From: a virus
IMG/VR virus record: IMGVR_UViG_3300042516_001737
Coordinates: 1-26,664 of that record
Reading direction: 5' to 3' (one strand)
DNA length: 26,664 nt
The number at the start of each line of letters is the position of its first letter. Position 1 is the stretch's first letter. This document shows positions 1 to 8,841 of this stretch, piece after piece. A model generated the notes under the pieces. The model was not told the DNA's origin and ran no database searches. It worked only from the letters and a program-made list of their open reading frames with translations. The position numbers were made by a program, and so were the translations under genes.

Positions 1-3
1 TTG

Positions 4-12
4 TGCTATAAT
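4..12 (+). promoter_or_regulatory. extended -10 promoter element
   Basis: The sequence TGCTATAAT is a perfect bacterial sigma-70-type extended -10 element (TGn followed by TATAAT at 7-12). It lies 25 bases before the ATG at 38, so transcription would begin around base 18-20 and leave a short leader carrying the AGGAGG ribosome binding site at 28-33. The -35 region falls outside the window. It could drive the tail chaperone and tape measure genes. A chance match inside the 3' end of an upstream gene is also possible, since the frame starting at base 1 runs to a TAA at 13-15. Confidence 0.45.
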
Positions 13-37
13 TAAGGAAGCCTATATAGGAGGAAAA

Positions 38-370
38 ATGGCAACAACAGTACATGAGGGTGAAGAACTTACTCTAATGGATGGCTCAAAGATCAAGGTT
101 CGTCCCTTGAAGATTTCTTTGCTACGTCCATTTATGAAGAAGTTTGAACAGGTAGCAGCGGTGGCAGAAGATAATGAGAAGTCTATGACTCTTCTTATTG
201 AATGTGTACAGATCGCTATGGAACAATATAAGCCAGATCTTGCAAAAGATCTAAATGCTCTAGAAGATATTCTAGATCTACCAACAGTTTACAAGGTAAT
301 CGAGGCTGCTTCTGGCGTCAAACTTACTGATGCAAATTCTTTGCTGAACACAGTTCTTGCAAACAATTAA
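38..370 (+). CDS. candidate tail assembly chaperone
   Basis: This is a 110-aa, probably soluble, largely helical protein directly upstream of the tape measure gene. That is the place where siphophages encode the chaperones (lambda gpG/gpGT-type) that coat the tape measure protein during tail assembly. I recognise no catalytic motif, so the role rests on position, size and the acidic helical character. The ATG at 38 is supported by a strong AGGAGG at 28-33. However, this frame is open without a stop back to base 2, so it might also be the downstream part of a longer or frameshifted product; only upstream sequence can settle that. Downstream, a TAG at 385-387 just before the tape measure ATG rules out a frameshift fusion into the tape measure. 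The gap to that gene is 17 bases. Confidence 0.6.
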   Translation: MATTVHEGEELTLMDGSKIKVRPLKISLLRPFMKKFEQVAAVAEDNEKSMTLLIECVQIAMEQYKPDLAKDLNALEDILDLPTVYKVIEAASGVKLTDANSLLNTVLANN

Positions 371-387
371 ATAAAGAGGTGACATAG

Positions 388-3300
388 ATGAGTGATGTTA
401 ATGCCAATATTGGCGTACAAATTGATACGTCGTCCGCATTAGCAGAACTTAAAAATCTACAGCGTCAACTTGCAAATTTTCATGCATCAATAGCAAAAAC
501 TAGCGCAGCCGCTTCAGCAGCGCAAAAGGGGTTGCAAACCAATCTCTTAAATTCTATCAATGCTACAGGGCAGTTTCATGCCACAATGGGCAATGTTAGA
601 ACATCTACGGAGTCATTTACTCACGCATTAGAGTCTAATAAACTTTCAATGCGTGAGTATTTCCGTTATGCTGGTGGTGCATCAAAAACTTTTGGAAGGC
701 TATTTAGACAAGAGTTTGACACAATTGGCAAGGTAGCCGAAGAACGTGTAAAGAAGATGCAGACCCAATATATTAAGATGGGTCGAGACGCAAGCGGTGC
801 AATGAAGGCTATGGCAATTATGCCAACTACATTGAACATGGATGACTATGCTACAAAAACAGCAGTTGCTGCACAAAGACAAGCATTATTTAATCAGTTA
901 ATAAAACAAGGATCTACACAACTTTTAAATTTTGGTAAAAATACCCAGTGGGCAGGCCGCCAACTTATGGTTGGTTTTACAATACCGCTTGCATATTTTG
1001 GCACAACTGCCTCTAAAGTATTTATGGATCTTGAAGCACAGGCTATTAAGTTTAAGCGTGTTTATGGAGACATGTTTACAACTGCTGATGAAACAAATAA
1101 AGCACTTGCAGATGTTCAGGCATTAGCAGAAGGATTTACTAAATACGGAGTTGCAGTAAGTAAAACTATGGAAATGGCAGCATCTGCTGCCGCAATGGGT
1201 AAAACAGGCGCAGACCTTACAGCACAAGTATCAGAAGCAACTAGACTTGCTGTTCTTGGTGGAGTAGAGCAAGAGCAGGCTCTTGAAACAACTATATCAC
1301 TTACAAATGCATTCGGTATTGCAGCAGAAGATCTTGCAGCAAAAATTAACTTTCTTAACTCTGTAGAAAACCAAACAGTTGTATCTATTGAAGACTTAAC
1401 AATTGCAATTCCTAAAGCGGGACCAGTTGTTCAACAACTTGGTGGCAATGTTGAAGATTTAGCATTTTTCCTTACAGCAATGAAGGAAGGTGGAATTAAC
1501 GCATCAGAAGGTGCTAACGCACTCAAGTCTGGTCTTGCATCATTAATTAATCCAAGTAAAAAAGCAAGCGAATTTCTTGGTAGTCTTGGCGTAAATATTA
1601 AAGGAATTGTTGAAACAAATAAAGGTGATATAAAGGCAACAGTTATAGGATTTGCACAAGCCCTAGACACACTTGCACCACTTGATCGCTCAAGGGCAAT
1701 CGAACAACTTTTTGGAAAATTCCAGTTTGCCCGTCTATCAACATTATTCCAGAATATCACTAAAGAAGGAACACAGGCAAGTAAGGTTTTAAAGATGGCT
1801 GGTGCTTCAGTAGAAGAACTTGCAATCTTATCTGAGCGAGAATTAAAAACAGTAGAAAATGCTGTGGGTGTACAATTTAAGTCAGCAGTAGAGGAACTAA
1901 AGTTAGCAATTGCCCCAATAGGAAAAACATTTTTGCAGGCTGTAACACCAATCGTAAAGGTTGTTGGAGATCTTCTTGACAAGTTCAATAATTTAGGTGA
2001 TGGCACAAAGAAGTTTATAGTAATTGCATCTACTCTTGTTGGAATTATTGGACCAACACTGTTAATGACTTTTGGTTTGGTTGCTAACGGTGTAGCAAAT
2101 ATTATTAAGTTATTCCTTGCACTACGTGGAGGATTTCTAAGATTAGGTGGCAATAGCAAGATTCTTGCAGAGCAGACTAACTATCTCAATGCAGAACAGT
2201 TAGAGTCTGCAACAGTTGCTGCTTCACTTAACCAAGCACACACAAGACTTACACAATCATTTACCGCACAGGCTTCTGCTGTAAGAGCACTAAGACAAGC
2301 ATACATAGATGCAACTGTCGCTGCAGCAACATTTGCTAGAGCAAATCCAGGAATGATGATGCCTACCAGAGGTGGTAGGACACCAAAGAAATTTGCAAGG
2401 GGATCAACATATGTACCAGGAACAGGTAATAAAGACACAGTACCATCTATGCTTACCCCTGGAGAAGCGGTTATTCCAAGAGACATTGCTCAAAATCCAC
2501 AATTCCAGCCAATCATTGATGCGTTAGTTACTGGAAAACTTCAAGGGTTTGAAGAGGGAACTGTAAATGTAGGTGGTAAATCATTTAAGACAACTAGTCA
2601 GAAGAGTGCAAGAAGTCTTGAAAGCGCCATTGCTGAACTAAGATCTCAAGGCATACCAGAAGAAAAGATTATTTGGGCACTAGAAACAAATGTGTCAAAG
2701 GGTCGACCAATGACCAAAAGCCAACTATTTAGACGTTTAAGTATTAATCGTGGTTCAAGTTCTGGATCATCTGCTCCGTCATCAATACGAAATCTTGCAA
2801 AGCAATCACAATCTGGCTTCCTTCAAGAAACAGAAGTAATTAAAGAATCGCTTAAAAAACAAGGGGTAGTGTTAACTCCAGCACAAGAAAAGAACTTGTT
2901 TAATGTTCAGGCATCTCACATTGAAGAAACAAGAACTGGTGGAGTAAAAGAGTGGAACGCTAAAAACCTTGTTGCTGATTTAGGATATGTCAATAACTAT
3001 ATAAATACTGTAAAGGGTAAACTTGGAACAGATTTGCTTAAAATGTCTGATGCAGAATTACAAAAACTTGGAATTGATAGAAAAGAACTTCAAAAATTAC
3101 AAGCAGGAACTCACCCTACTACAGCAGAAGCAGCAAAAACTTTAAGAGCCGTTGCCCAATATGATTCAATTCGCAACCCAAATTCATACCAAGCCAAAGC
3201 GGTTGTTGCTGGATTAGAACATAGAGCAAAAACAAATTTCTATGCAACACCAATGAAAACATTAGAAGAAAGTAGACCTCCTGCAAGTAAGGTAGAAAAA

Positions 3301-6300
3301 TCAATAAAGTCTAGAGCAGATTTAGCAGAACAAGAAAGAAATGCTAAAGCAGGTAATGACTCTGAGCAAATAATGAAGCAGATAGATAAAGACATAAGAA
3401 GAACTGCTTTAGGAAAACAAGCACCAACAGATTTTGGAAAACAAATATCTCCAACAACTGGACATAGTTTTCCAGTTAAAGGTTTGGGCGGTGTATATCA
3501 AAAGCCAGACGGCAGCATGGTATTTGTTAAGCCAGTCATAGACGCAAAAGCGGCTTTAGCAGAACAAAGAGCAACTATTATTGCTAGAGAAGCACACGGG
3601 CTAGATTCACCAAAACAAGAAATTAAGACTATGCTTGACCCATCTGATCCAACAGGCAAGAGAAAACTCATTGTTTTAGAGTCTGCCTTTGATCCTAAAT
3701 TTAATCCAGAAACTATGACTGGAAAATTTACAAAGGACGAATATTTTAAACAACTTGTTGCAGCAAACCTTCGTGGAGATAAAGACCTAGGTAGAGGAAA
3801 TCTTTCTGGCAATGTTCTTGCAGATGTTGGAACAGCAGGAGTTTTTGAAAAGGCATCTGGAAAAAGAGATTATGCCAAAGTAATGCCATCAATGGCAGAG
3901 CAGGCAAGAATTAATTTACTTGGAGTAAAGGGTGGTGCAAAAAAATTCTTTGCAGAATCAACACTTGATATTCCTAAAGGAATGACCGCAGACGAATATC
4001 ACACAAGAATGATAAAAGAAATTGATACGGTGCTTCCAAAACTAAGAGAAACTGTATCAAGACTTGATCTCACCCCTGCAGAAAGAACAGTTTATGCTGG
4101 CATGATTGCAAGGCTTGAGGAAGGAAGAAAGGTTGATTGGAGAGAATTCCACAAACTTCACTCTAGCGTTGTTGTTACAAAGAAAGAATCTTTACAAGAT
4201 AAAAAAACTAAAAAAATATCTCCAATTAAAGGCAAGCCAAAGCCTGCAAATGTAAAATCTTCAAGTAAAGATCCTGCAGATAAAATTATTACACAAGTTC
4301 CTCCAGGCAAAAAGGTTGTACAAACACCTAAGACAGGTAGGATAGTCCTTCCAGGACGTGCAGATGCTCCAGAAGCCGACACTGCGGTAAGAGGTGTTCG
4401 TCTTAGTGATGCACAAAAACAGTTTAGAGCAGAGCAAAACTCTTTAAGAAGACAAATTCAAAAACTTGAAAAAGAAAAACTTGCAAGAGAAAAAAAGTTT
4501 GGGCCTGTTCGTGAAGTTAAAGATCGTCAGTTTAATTCAGAGCAAAACTCTTTAAGAAGACAAGTTGAAAAAAGCCAGAAGGAAAGACTTCGCCTAGAAA
4601 AAGATGAAATACGTGCTCAAAAAGTAAGAGCAGAAATATTAAAAAATGGCACCAAGGCTTTAGATAATGCTCTTGTAGCAACAGAAGATTCAAACAAAGC
4701 ACAAATAAGTACAAAAGAAAAACTTACACAGTTTAGTAATAAAGCAGGCCTTGGCATTGGGGCAATGAGTGGTTTAACAGTTGCTGCCTCATTTGCTGGT
4801 GGCAAGGTTGGAGAAATGGCTCAGACAATTATGCCATTTGTATTTGGCTTACAAGGCATAGTAATGCTACTTCCGCTACTGGCCAATCCCTGGGTAGCAG
4901 CAATTGCAGCCGTTGCTGCTGTCGGTGGTGCCATGTGGAAAATGGCCAAAGACGTTGAAGACGCTAGAAAAGAAGGAGTAAGCCTTGCTCAAGCAATGAG
5001 CATGACTTCTGCTAAACTACAAAGTCTTTCAAAAATAACTGGAACGGTTAGCGCTACAGAAGAAGCAGATAGAAAACGACAAAACACATTAACAGGTGAA
5101 AGTGCAGTTCAAAGAAAATTTGGTCAAAATGTTCTTGGTAGTGAATTTGGTAAAGGCCTTATAGCGGATATTGAAAAGCAAGCAAAGTCTGGGCAAGGTA
5201 TACAAGAAATTGGTAGAAATATATCTAATAGCCTTGCCTATGCAATTCTTCAAGGAACAGTAACAACAGATCAAGCAAAAAGTATTGCCTCTGCACTTGG
5301 AGAAGAATTACAGAGTTATGAGATACCAGCAATCATTAGCGGTAGATTGGTTACGCTTCTTGGACCCAACGGAGAGAATTTAACAAGAGACCCATTACAA
5401 GTAACTCTTGAACTTCAAAAAGACTCAATGTCAAGACAGTCTGATTTCTTTAAAGAAGCGCTAGGAAACATAAAGCCAACTGTAGGTCTTAGTGCTAAGC
5501 AAACTATACTTGCATCAACAGGTGCGGGTGCTGTAGGAGGAGCAGTAGTTGGTGGCGTCGGCGGTGCTGGCGTAGGAGCAGTTCCAGGAGCAATCATAGG
5601 AGGTGCAGCAGGCTTAGTTGGCGGAGTAGGTGCGGCATACTTTAATTCAAAAGATCAAGCACAAAACGCTAAACTAGGTGGAGCAGCATTACAACTTGGT
5701 TTAGAGCAGGTTGGAATGAATAATGGATTGGTTGATTCACTAAATAAACAATATGACATTAAAGTTAAAATGGCAAAAACAGATGCTGAAATTCAAACAA
5801 TTGAGGATCAAAGAAAGAAGGCTCTAGAAACTCTTAATGCTAAAAACAACGAAGCCTTAAATCTTCTTATTGCACAAAAAGATGCTTTTGGTCCAGCCAT
5901 ATTTACAGCGGGAATTAATTCAGCAATAGATGCACTCTACAAAGATGGACCAATGAAAGTTTTTGCAGATGAGGCAAAGAAAGAATTAGAAAATATTGGA
6001 AACGCAGATTTTAAAGCAATGCTTCAAGTTGAGTTTGCGAGTGGAGCACTTGACCCCGTAACAGTGATGAAACTTGCAAATAATGAAAATCTACAAAGTA
6101 AATTTTCTCTTTTGGTCGAAAAAAAGGGAAGTGAGGAAGCAAATGTAATAATGCAACTTCTCATGAAGGCTGGAGCAGACGACACAAATCTTCCAATATT
6201 TATGGATATATTAAACAAAAATCCTAAAAACTTTGACAAGAATATGAATGCTATTAAGGTTCTTGCTAACATGAAACAAAAATATGGAATTAGTATTAAT

Positions 6301-8841
6301 GTTAATGATGATGGCGTATCGCAAGTCAAAGAAGTTGCTGCAATAACTGAAAAACTGGCAGGTATAAAGGGAGAAGAATTAACAAAACAAGCCTTCCTTG
6401 ATCTTGGCATTACTGGGGATATGACAGGGCCAGAATTTGATATACTATGGAAAACCCTTGTTGGTACATCAAACACAATCAATAAGTCAGTTATAGTTGA
6501 CTTTGTTGCTGCTGGAGATGCCAATGTTATCGATGCCTACATGTCTGCTATGGGAATTACAAGACTTAAAGGAAGAAGCGCTGGTGCTCAAAGAAAAGCA
6601 CTTGCGGATAAAGCAGCAGCATGGGCAGTTGGAAGACAAGGCCAAGTTGATAAAAATGGTAACCCTATTGTTAAAAATCCTACCGAAACAACGCCAAAAG
6701 CAAGAAACACAACTTTTGATAGTATACTTCAAGATCTTAAGAATACAAGAGATGCAACTATTGATGCTCAAGGTGGAGCCAAAGAACTTATGCGTATTCT
6801 TGGTAGTAAAAAAGATTTACAACTGTTTAACGGTATTGATCAACAACTATCTAAACTTGGTGCAAACTCCGACTTTATTGATTTTGTTGGTGGACTAGAA
6901 AATGCTATTAAAGAAAAAGTTATTAAAATTAATAAACAAGGAGTTGTTTCATATGGAGAATTTGGTGAGGCTGCTAAAAAAGCATATGATGAAAAACAAC
7001 TTGGAGCATTTAGTTCTAAGTCAGCCATAGCAATAAAAGAATTACAGGGCCAGCGTTCAGGATTTGTAGCACTAAAGGCTGCTGGAGTTGAATCTGCTGA
7101 TGCTATTGAAATGGTTGCAGATGCTACATTTATGGTTTCTCTTGCTGCTCAAAAAAATCCTGAAGAAATTAAAAAGATGGTTGACGAGTGGAAGATCATG
7201 AAAAAAGAAATGAATCTTACCGCTGCTACAACAAATCCACAACAATATTTTAATGACCAAATGGCTGTCGCAGAAAGACAATTTAGTTTCCAAGAAGCAA
7301 TGGCAAGAAGAACTTATGAACCACAAATTGAAGCAACACAAAAACTAGTAGATGCAAACAACGTTCTTATTGACCAGAATCAACGTAAACTTGAAATGGA
7401 TGCTAAATACGGTAGCCGTCAGATTGATAAAATTAATTCTGAGATTGAGGGATTAAACAGACAACTTGCAAAGGGTGTAGATGCTACACTTCAAACTCTT
7501 TCTGTTGAGTCTGCTAAACTTTCAGAAGATCAGGCAACAATTGCCAAAACAGTTGACGGCATTAATCAAAAATACGATTTACAAGAAAAAGCACTTTCAA
7601 AAATATCAGAACTCAACCAAGATATTATTGCTGAAAAGAAAACACAGATATCTCTTGCTGATGCATTAACACAAGGAGATATTTCGGCAGCAGCACAGGC
7701 TGCCCAAGATGTAAGATCTGCTTCTTCAAGTAGAGCACAGCAGTTAGCAAGCGATGCTATCACTGCAGCAAGAGAGTTAGAAATAAATGCAGTTACGGGA
7801 TCATTAACTGGCAAAAATTCAATCGCCATTACAGAAAGACAATATCAGATTGATCGTGAAACATATAAACTTGGAATTCAACGTGCTAGTATTGAAGCGC
7901 AGATTGCTGACAAGCAAGAAGAAATTTATAAAATTGAATTATTGCGTAAGCCAGTAATTGCAGAAATTACAAGACTTGAAGATCTTAACTATAACTATAA
8001 TGTAAATGTTATTCCTGCACTAAAAACAAAACTTCAGGCAGAACTTGATGCAGTAAAAGCACAAAGAGATAGATGGTACGATGCACAATTGGCCATTGAG
8101 GGTGCAAACATAAAAACAAAAGAATTTCAAGATAAACTTACAGCCGCAAACGGAATACTTGCATCGGTAAGCAAGTTATGGGGAGACATTACAGACAAAA
8201 ATCTTAAACTTACAATTCAAACTATCGAAGAAGTTATTAGAAAAGAAGCGTTTTCTCCAACACCACCACCACCACCAACTCCAACTCCAACACCTCCAGT
8301 AGACACTGCAGCAGCACTTAGAAAGTTACAGTCTGGACAAAATCTGTCTGATGCGGAACGAGTAGCACTTGGTATGCAAACCGCAGCAGCCGCCAAAGCA
8401 GCAGCAGATAAAGCAGCAGCAGATAAAGCAGCAGCGGATGCCGCGGCAAAAGCAGCAGCAGATGCAGCAGCCGCAAAATTTGGAACACCATTTGGTCAAG
8501 CAGGATCAGCGTTAAATAAAAAATTAGGAGGGATAGGATTCCTATCTTCTGGTGGTATGGTTCCTAAATATTTTGCTGATGGAGGGTTTTCACGAGGAAC
8601 AGACACAGTTCCTGCTATGCTTACTCCAGGAGAATTTGTTATTAATAAAAATGCAGCAAATAGCATTGGAGTCAACAATCTTAATAGACTGAATAGTGGA
8701 GAATCTTTGGGCAGTTCAGTGTATAATTATAGTGTAGGGATTAATGTTACAAACGCTAATGCAGATGCCAACGATATTGCAAGGGCAGTCATGGGACAAA
8801 TTAAGTATATAGATTCACAAAGAATTAGAGGACAAAGGTAA
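388..8841 (+). CDS. tape measure protein (very long)
   Basis: At 2817 aa this is the tail tape measure protein, which sets tail length and is thought to be ejected with the DNA. Residues about 190-560 resemble the TP901-type phage minor tail/tape measure domain, with Ala/Gly-rich helices and many small-residue heptads. Hydrophobic stretches lie near 540-580 and 1482-1521, and a glycine-zipper segment near 1712-1752. The motif TVPxMLTPGExVI occurs twice, near 685 and 2742, about 2050 residues apart. Between them are a possible kinase-like domain (about 1025-1255) and a charged coiled coil with an internal duplication (about 1345-1410). Residues 2285-2620 are long coiled coil, followed by a proline-rich linker (about 2623-2640) and an Ala/Lys/Asp repeat (about 2666-2696). 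The ATG follows an AGAGGTG ribosome binding site. The stop overlaps the next ATG (TAATG). Confidence 0.93.
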   Translation: MSDVNANIGVQIDTSSALAELKNLQRQLANFHASIAKTSAAASAAQKGLQTNLLNSINATGQFHATMGNVRTSTESFTHALESNKLSMREYFRYAGGASKTFGRLFRQEFDTIGKVAEERVKKMQTQYIKMGRDASGAMKAMAIMPTTLNMDDYATKTAVAAQRQALFNQLIKQGSTQLLNFGKNTQWAGRQLMVGFTIPLAYFGTTASKVFMDLEAQAIKFKRVYGDMFTTADETNKALADVQALAEGFTKYGVAVSKTMEMAASAAAMGKTGADLTAQVSEATRLAVLGGVEQEQALETTISLTNAFGIAAEDLAAKINFLNSVENQTVVSIEDLTIAIPKAGPVVQQLGGNVEDLAFFLTAMKEGGINASEGANALKSGLASLINPSKKASEFLGSLGVNIKGIVETNKGDIKATVIGFAQALDTLAPLDRSRAIEQLFGKFQFARLSTLFQNITKEGTQASKVLKMAGASVEELAILSERELKTVENAVGVQFKSAVEELKLAIAPIGKTFLQAVTPIVKVVGDLLDKFNNLGDGTKKFIVIASTLVGIIGPTLLMTFGLVANGVANIIKLFLALRGGFLRLGGNSKILAEQTNYLNAEQLESATVAASLNQAHTRLTQSFTAQASAVRALRQAYIDATVAAATFARANPGMMMPTRGGRTPKKFARGSTYVPGTGNKDTVPSMLTPGEAVIPRDIAQNPQFQPIIDALVTGKLQGFEEGTVNVGGKSFKTTSQKSARSLESAIAELRSQGIPEEKIIWALETNVSKGRPMTKSQLFRRLSINRGSSSGSSAPSSIRNLAKQSQSGFLQETEVIKESLKKQGVVLTPAQEKNLFNVQASHIEETRTGGVKEWNAKNLVADLGYVNNYINTVKGKLGTDLLKMSDAELQKLGIDRKELQKLQAGTHPTTAEAAKTLRAVAQYDSIRNPNSYQAKAVVAGLEHRAKTNFYATPMKTLEESRPPASKVEKSIKSRADLAEQERNAKAGNDSEQIMKQIDKDIRRTALGKQAPTDFGKQISPTTGHSFPVKGLGGVYQKPDGSMVFVKPVIDAKAALAEQRATIIAREAHGLDSPKQEIKTMLDPSDPTGKRKLIVLESAFDPKFNPETMTGKFTKDEYFKQLVAANLRGDKDLGRGNLSGNVLADVGTAGVFEKASGKRDYAKVMPSMAEQARINLLGVKGGAKKFFAESTLDIPKGMTADEYHTRMIKEIDTVLPKLRETVSRLDLTPAERTVYAGMIARLEEGRKVDWREFHKLHSSVVVTKKESLQDKKTKKISPIKGKPKPANVKSSSKDPADKIITQVPPGKKVVQTPKTGRIVLPGRADAPEADTAVRGVRLSDAQKQFRAEQNSLRRQIQKLEKEKLAREKKFGPVREVKDRQFNSEQNSLRRQVEKSQKERLRLEKDEIRAQKVRAEILKNGTKALDNALVATEDSNKAQISTKEKLTQFSNKAGLGIGAMSGLTVAASFAGGKVGEMAQTIMPFVFGLQGIVMLLPLLANPWVAAIAAVAAVGGAMWKMAKDVEDARKEGVSLAQAMSMTSAKLQSLSKITGTVSATEEADRKRQNTLTGESAVQRKFGQNVLGSEFGKGLIADIEKQAKSGQGIQEIGRNISNSLAYAILQGTVTTDQAKSIASALGEELQSYEIPAIISGRLVTLLGPNGENLTRDPLQVTLELQKDSMSRQSDFFKEALGNIKPTVGLSAKQTILASTGAGAVGGAVVGGVGGAGVGAVPGAIIGGAAGLVGGVGAAYFNSKDQAQNAKLGGAALQLGLEQVGMNNGLVDSLNKQYDIKVKMAKTDAEIQTIEDQRKKALETLNAKNNEALNLLIAQKDAFGPAIFTAGINSAIDALYKDGPMKVFADEAKKELENIGNADFKAMLQVEFASGALDPVTVMKLANNENLQSKFSLLVEKKGSEEANVIMQLLMKAGADDTNLPIFMDILNKNPKNFDKNMNAIKVLANMKQKYGISINVNDDGVSQVKEVAAITEKLAGIKGEELTKQAFLDLGITGDMTGPEFDILWKTLVGTSNTINKSVIVDFVAAGDANVIDAYMSAMGITRLKGRSAGAQRKALADKAAAWAVGRQGQVDKNGNPIVKNPTETTPKARNTTFDSILQDLKNTRDATIDAQGGAKELMRILGSKKDLQLFNGIDQQLSKLGANSDFIDFVGGLENAIKEKVIKINKQGVVSYGEFGEAAKKAYDEKQLGAFSSKSAIAIKELQGQRSGFVALKAAGVESADAIEMVADATFMVSLAAQKNPEEIKKMVDEWKIMKKEMNLTAATTNPQQYFNDQMAVAERQFSFQEAMARRTYEPQIEATQKLVDANNVLIDQNQRKLEMDAKYGSRQIDKINSEIEGLNRQLAKGVDATLQTLSVESAKLSEDQATIAKTVDGINQKYDLQEKALSKISELNQDIIAEKKTQISLADALTQGDISAAAQAAQDVRSASSSRAQQLASDAITAARELEINAVTGSLTGKNSIAITERQYQIDRETYKLGIQRASIEAQIADKQEEIYKIELLRKPVIAEITRLEDLNYNYNVNVIPALKTKLQAELDAVKAQRDRWYDAQLAIEGANIKTKEFQDKLTAANGILASVSKLWGDITDKNLKLTIQTIEEVIRKEAFSPTPPPPPTPTPTPPVDTAAALRKLQSGQNLSDAERVALGMQTAAAAKAAADKAAADKAAADAAAKAAADAAAAKFGTPFGQAGSALNKKLGGIGFLSSGGMVPKYFADGGFSRGTDTVPAMLTPGEFVINKNAANSIGVNNLNRLNSGESLGSSVYNYSVGINVTNANADANDIARAVMGQIKYIDSQRIRGQR
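3460..4152 (+). other. possible kinase-like domain within the tape measure
   Basis: Residues about 1025-1255 of the tape measure do not look like tape measure sequence. They contain a beta-hairpin with a lysine (GGVYQKPDGSMVFVKP, K1048), a helix with E1059 and E1068, a hydrophobic strand LIVLESAF (1094-1101), and a segment RGDKDLGRGNLSGNVLADVG (1129-1148) followed by VFEKASG. This order resembles the ATP-grasping lysine, helix-C glutamate, hinge and GDxxxxN catalytic loop of PI-kinase/HipA-like folds. The expected metal-binding aspartate after the loop is not clear: D1146 is a candidate, and E1154 sits where an aspartate might be. A degenerate or structural domain, or a wholly different fold, is possible. 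Confidence 0.3.
4430..4563 (+). repeat. in-frame 108-base duplication in the tape measure coiled coil
   Basis: A 26-base stretch at 4430-4455 recurs exactly at 4538-4563, 108 bases (36 codons) apart. The encoded segments share EQNSLRRQ and then diverge while keeping the Lys/Glu-rich coiled-coil pattern (QIQKLEKEK versus QVEKSQKER). This looks like a tandem duplication of a 36-residue helical unit, with one well-conserved core left. It extends the rod without changing the reading frame. Confidence 0.75.
5518..5640 (+). other. glycine-zipper segment of the tape measure
   Basis: Residues about 1711-1752 are almost entirely Gly, Ala, Val and Ile with GxxxG spacing (for example GGAVVGGVGGAGVGAVPGA). 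Such segments pack into or across membranes. In a tape measure protein this would fit a part that inserts into the host membrane to help form the DNA channel after ejection. That role is inferred from composition only. Confidence 0.55.
8398..8475 (+). repeat. Ala-Ala-Ala-Asp-Lys codon repeat
   Basis: A 15-base unit encoding AAADK is repeated exactly at 8398-8412 and 8413-8427. It continues as degenerate copies to about 8475 and gives a TolA-like Ala/Lys/Asp helix near residues 2671-2696 of the tape measure. It follows a proline-rich stretch (8254-8300). The run is prone to replication slippage and looks like a flexible or helical spacer before the C-terminal conserved motif. Confidence 0.8.

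Noticed and set aside
361-390. Programmed frameshift joining the chaperone gene to the tape measure
   Set aside because: A TAG at 385-387 closes the tape measure frame directly before its ATG, and I see no slippery heptamer near the chaperone stop, so a fusion product is not supported here.
1431-2159. 242-aa open frame on the - strand inside the tape measure gene
   Set aside because: It is antisense to a clearly coding region, has a Pro/Ser/Thr-rich composition typical of a shadow frame, and shows no ribosome binding site or family motif.
6024-6524. 166-aa open frame on the - strand inside the tape measure gene
   Set aside because: Shadow of the tape measure reading frame; low-complexity Ser/Phe/Ile composition and no supporting start signal.
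6497-6898. 133-aa + strand open frame overlapping the tape measure
   Set aside because: Out-of-frame shadow; Leu/Lys-rich translation with no ribosome binding site, and the tape measure frame continues unbroken.
8398-8475. Repeat run considered as a CRISPR-like array
   Set aside because: The units are contiguous in-frame codons without spacers and encode a low-complexity Ala/Lys/Asp helix.
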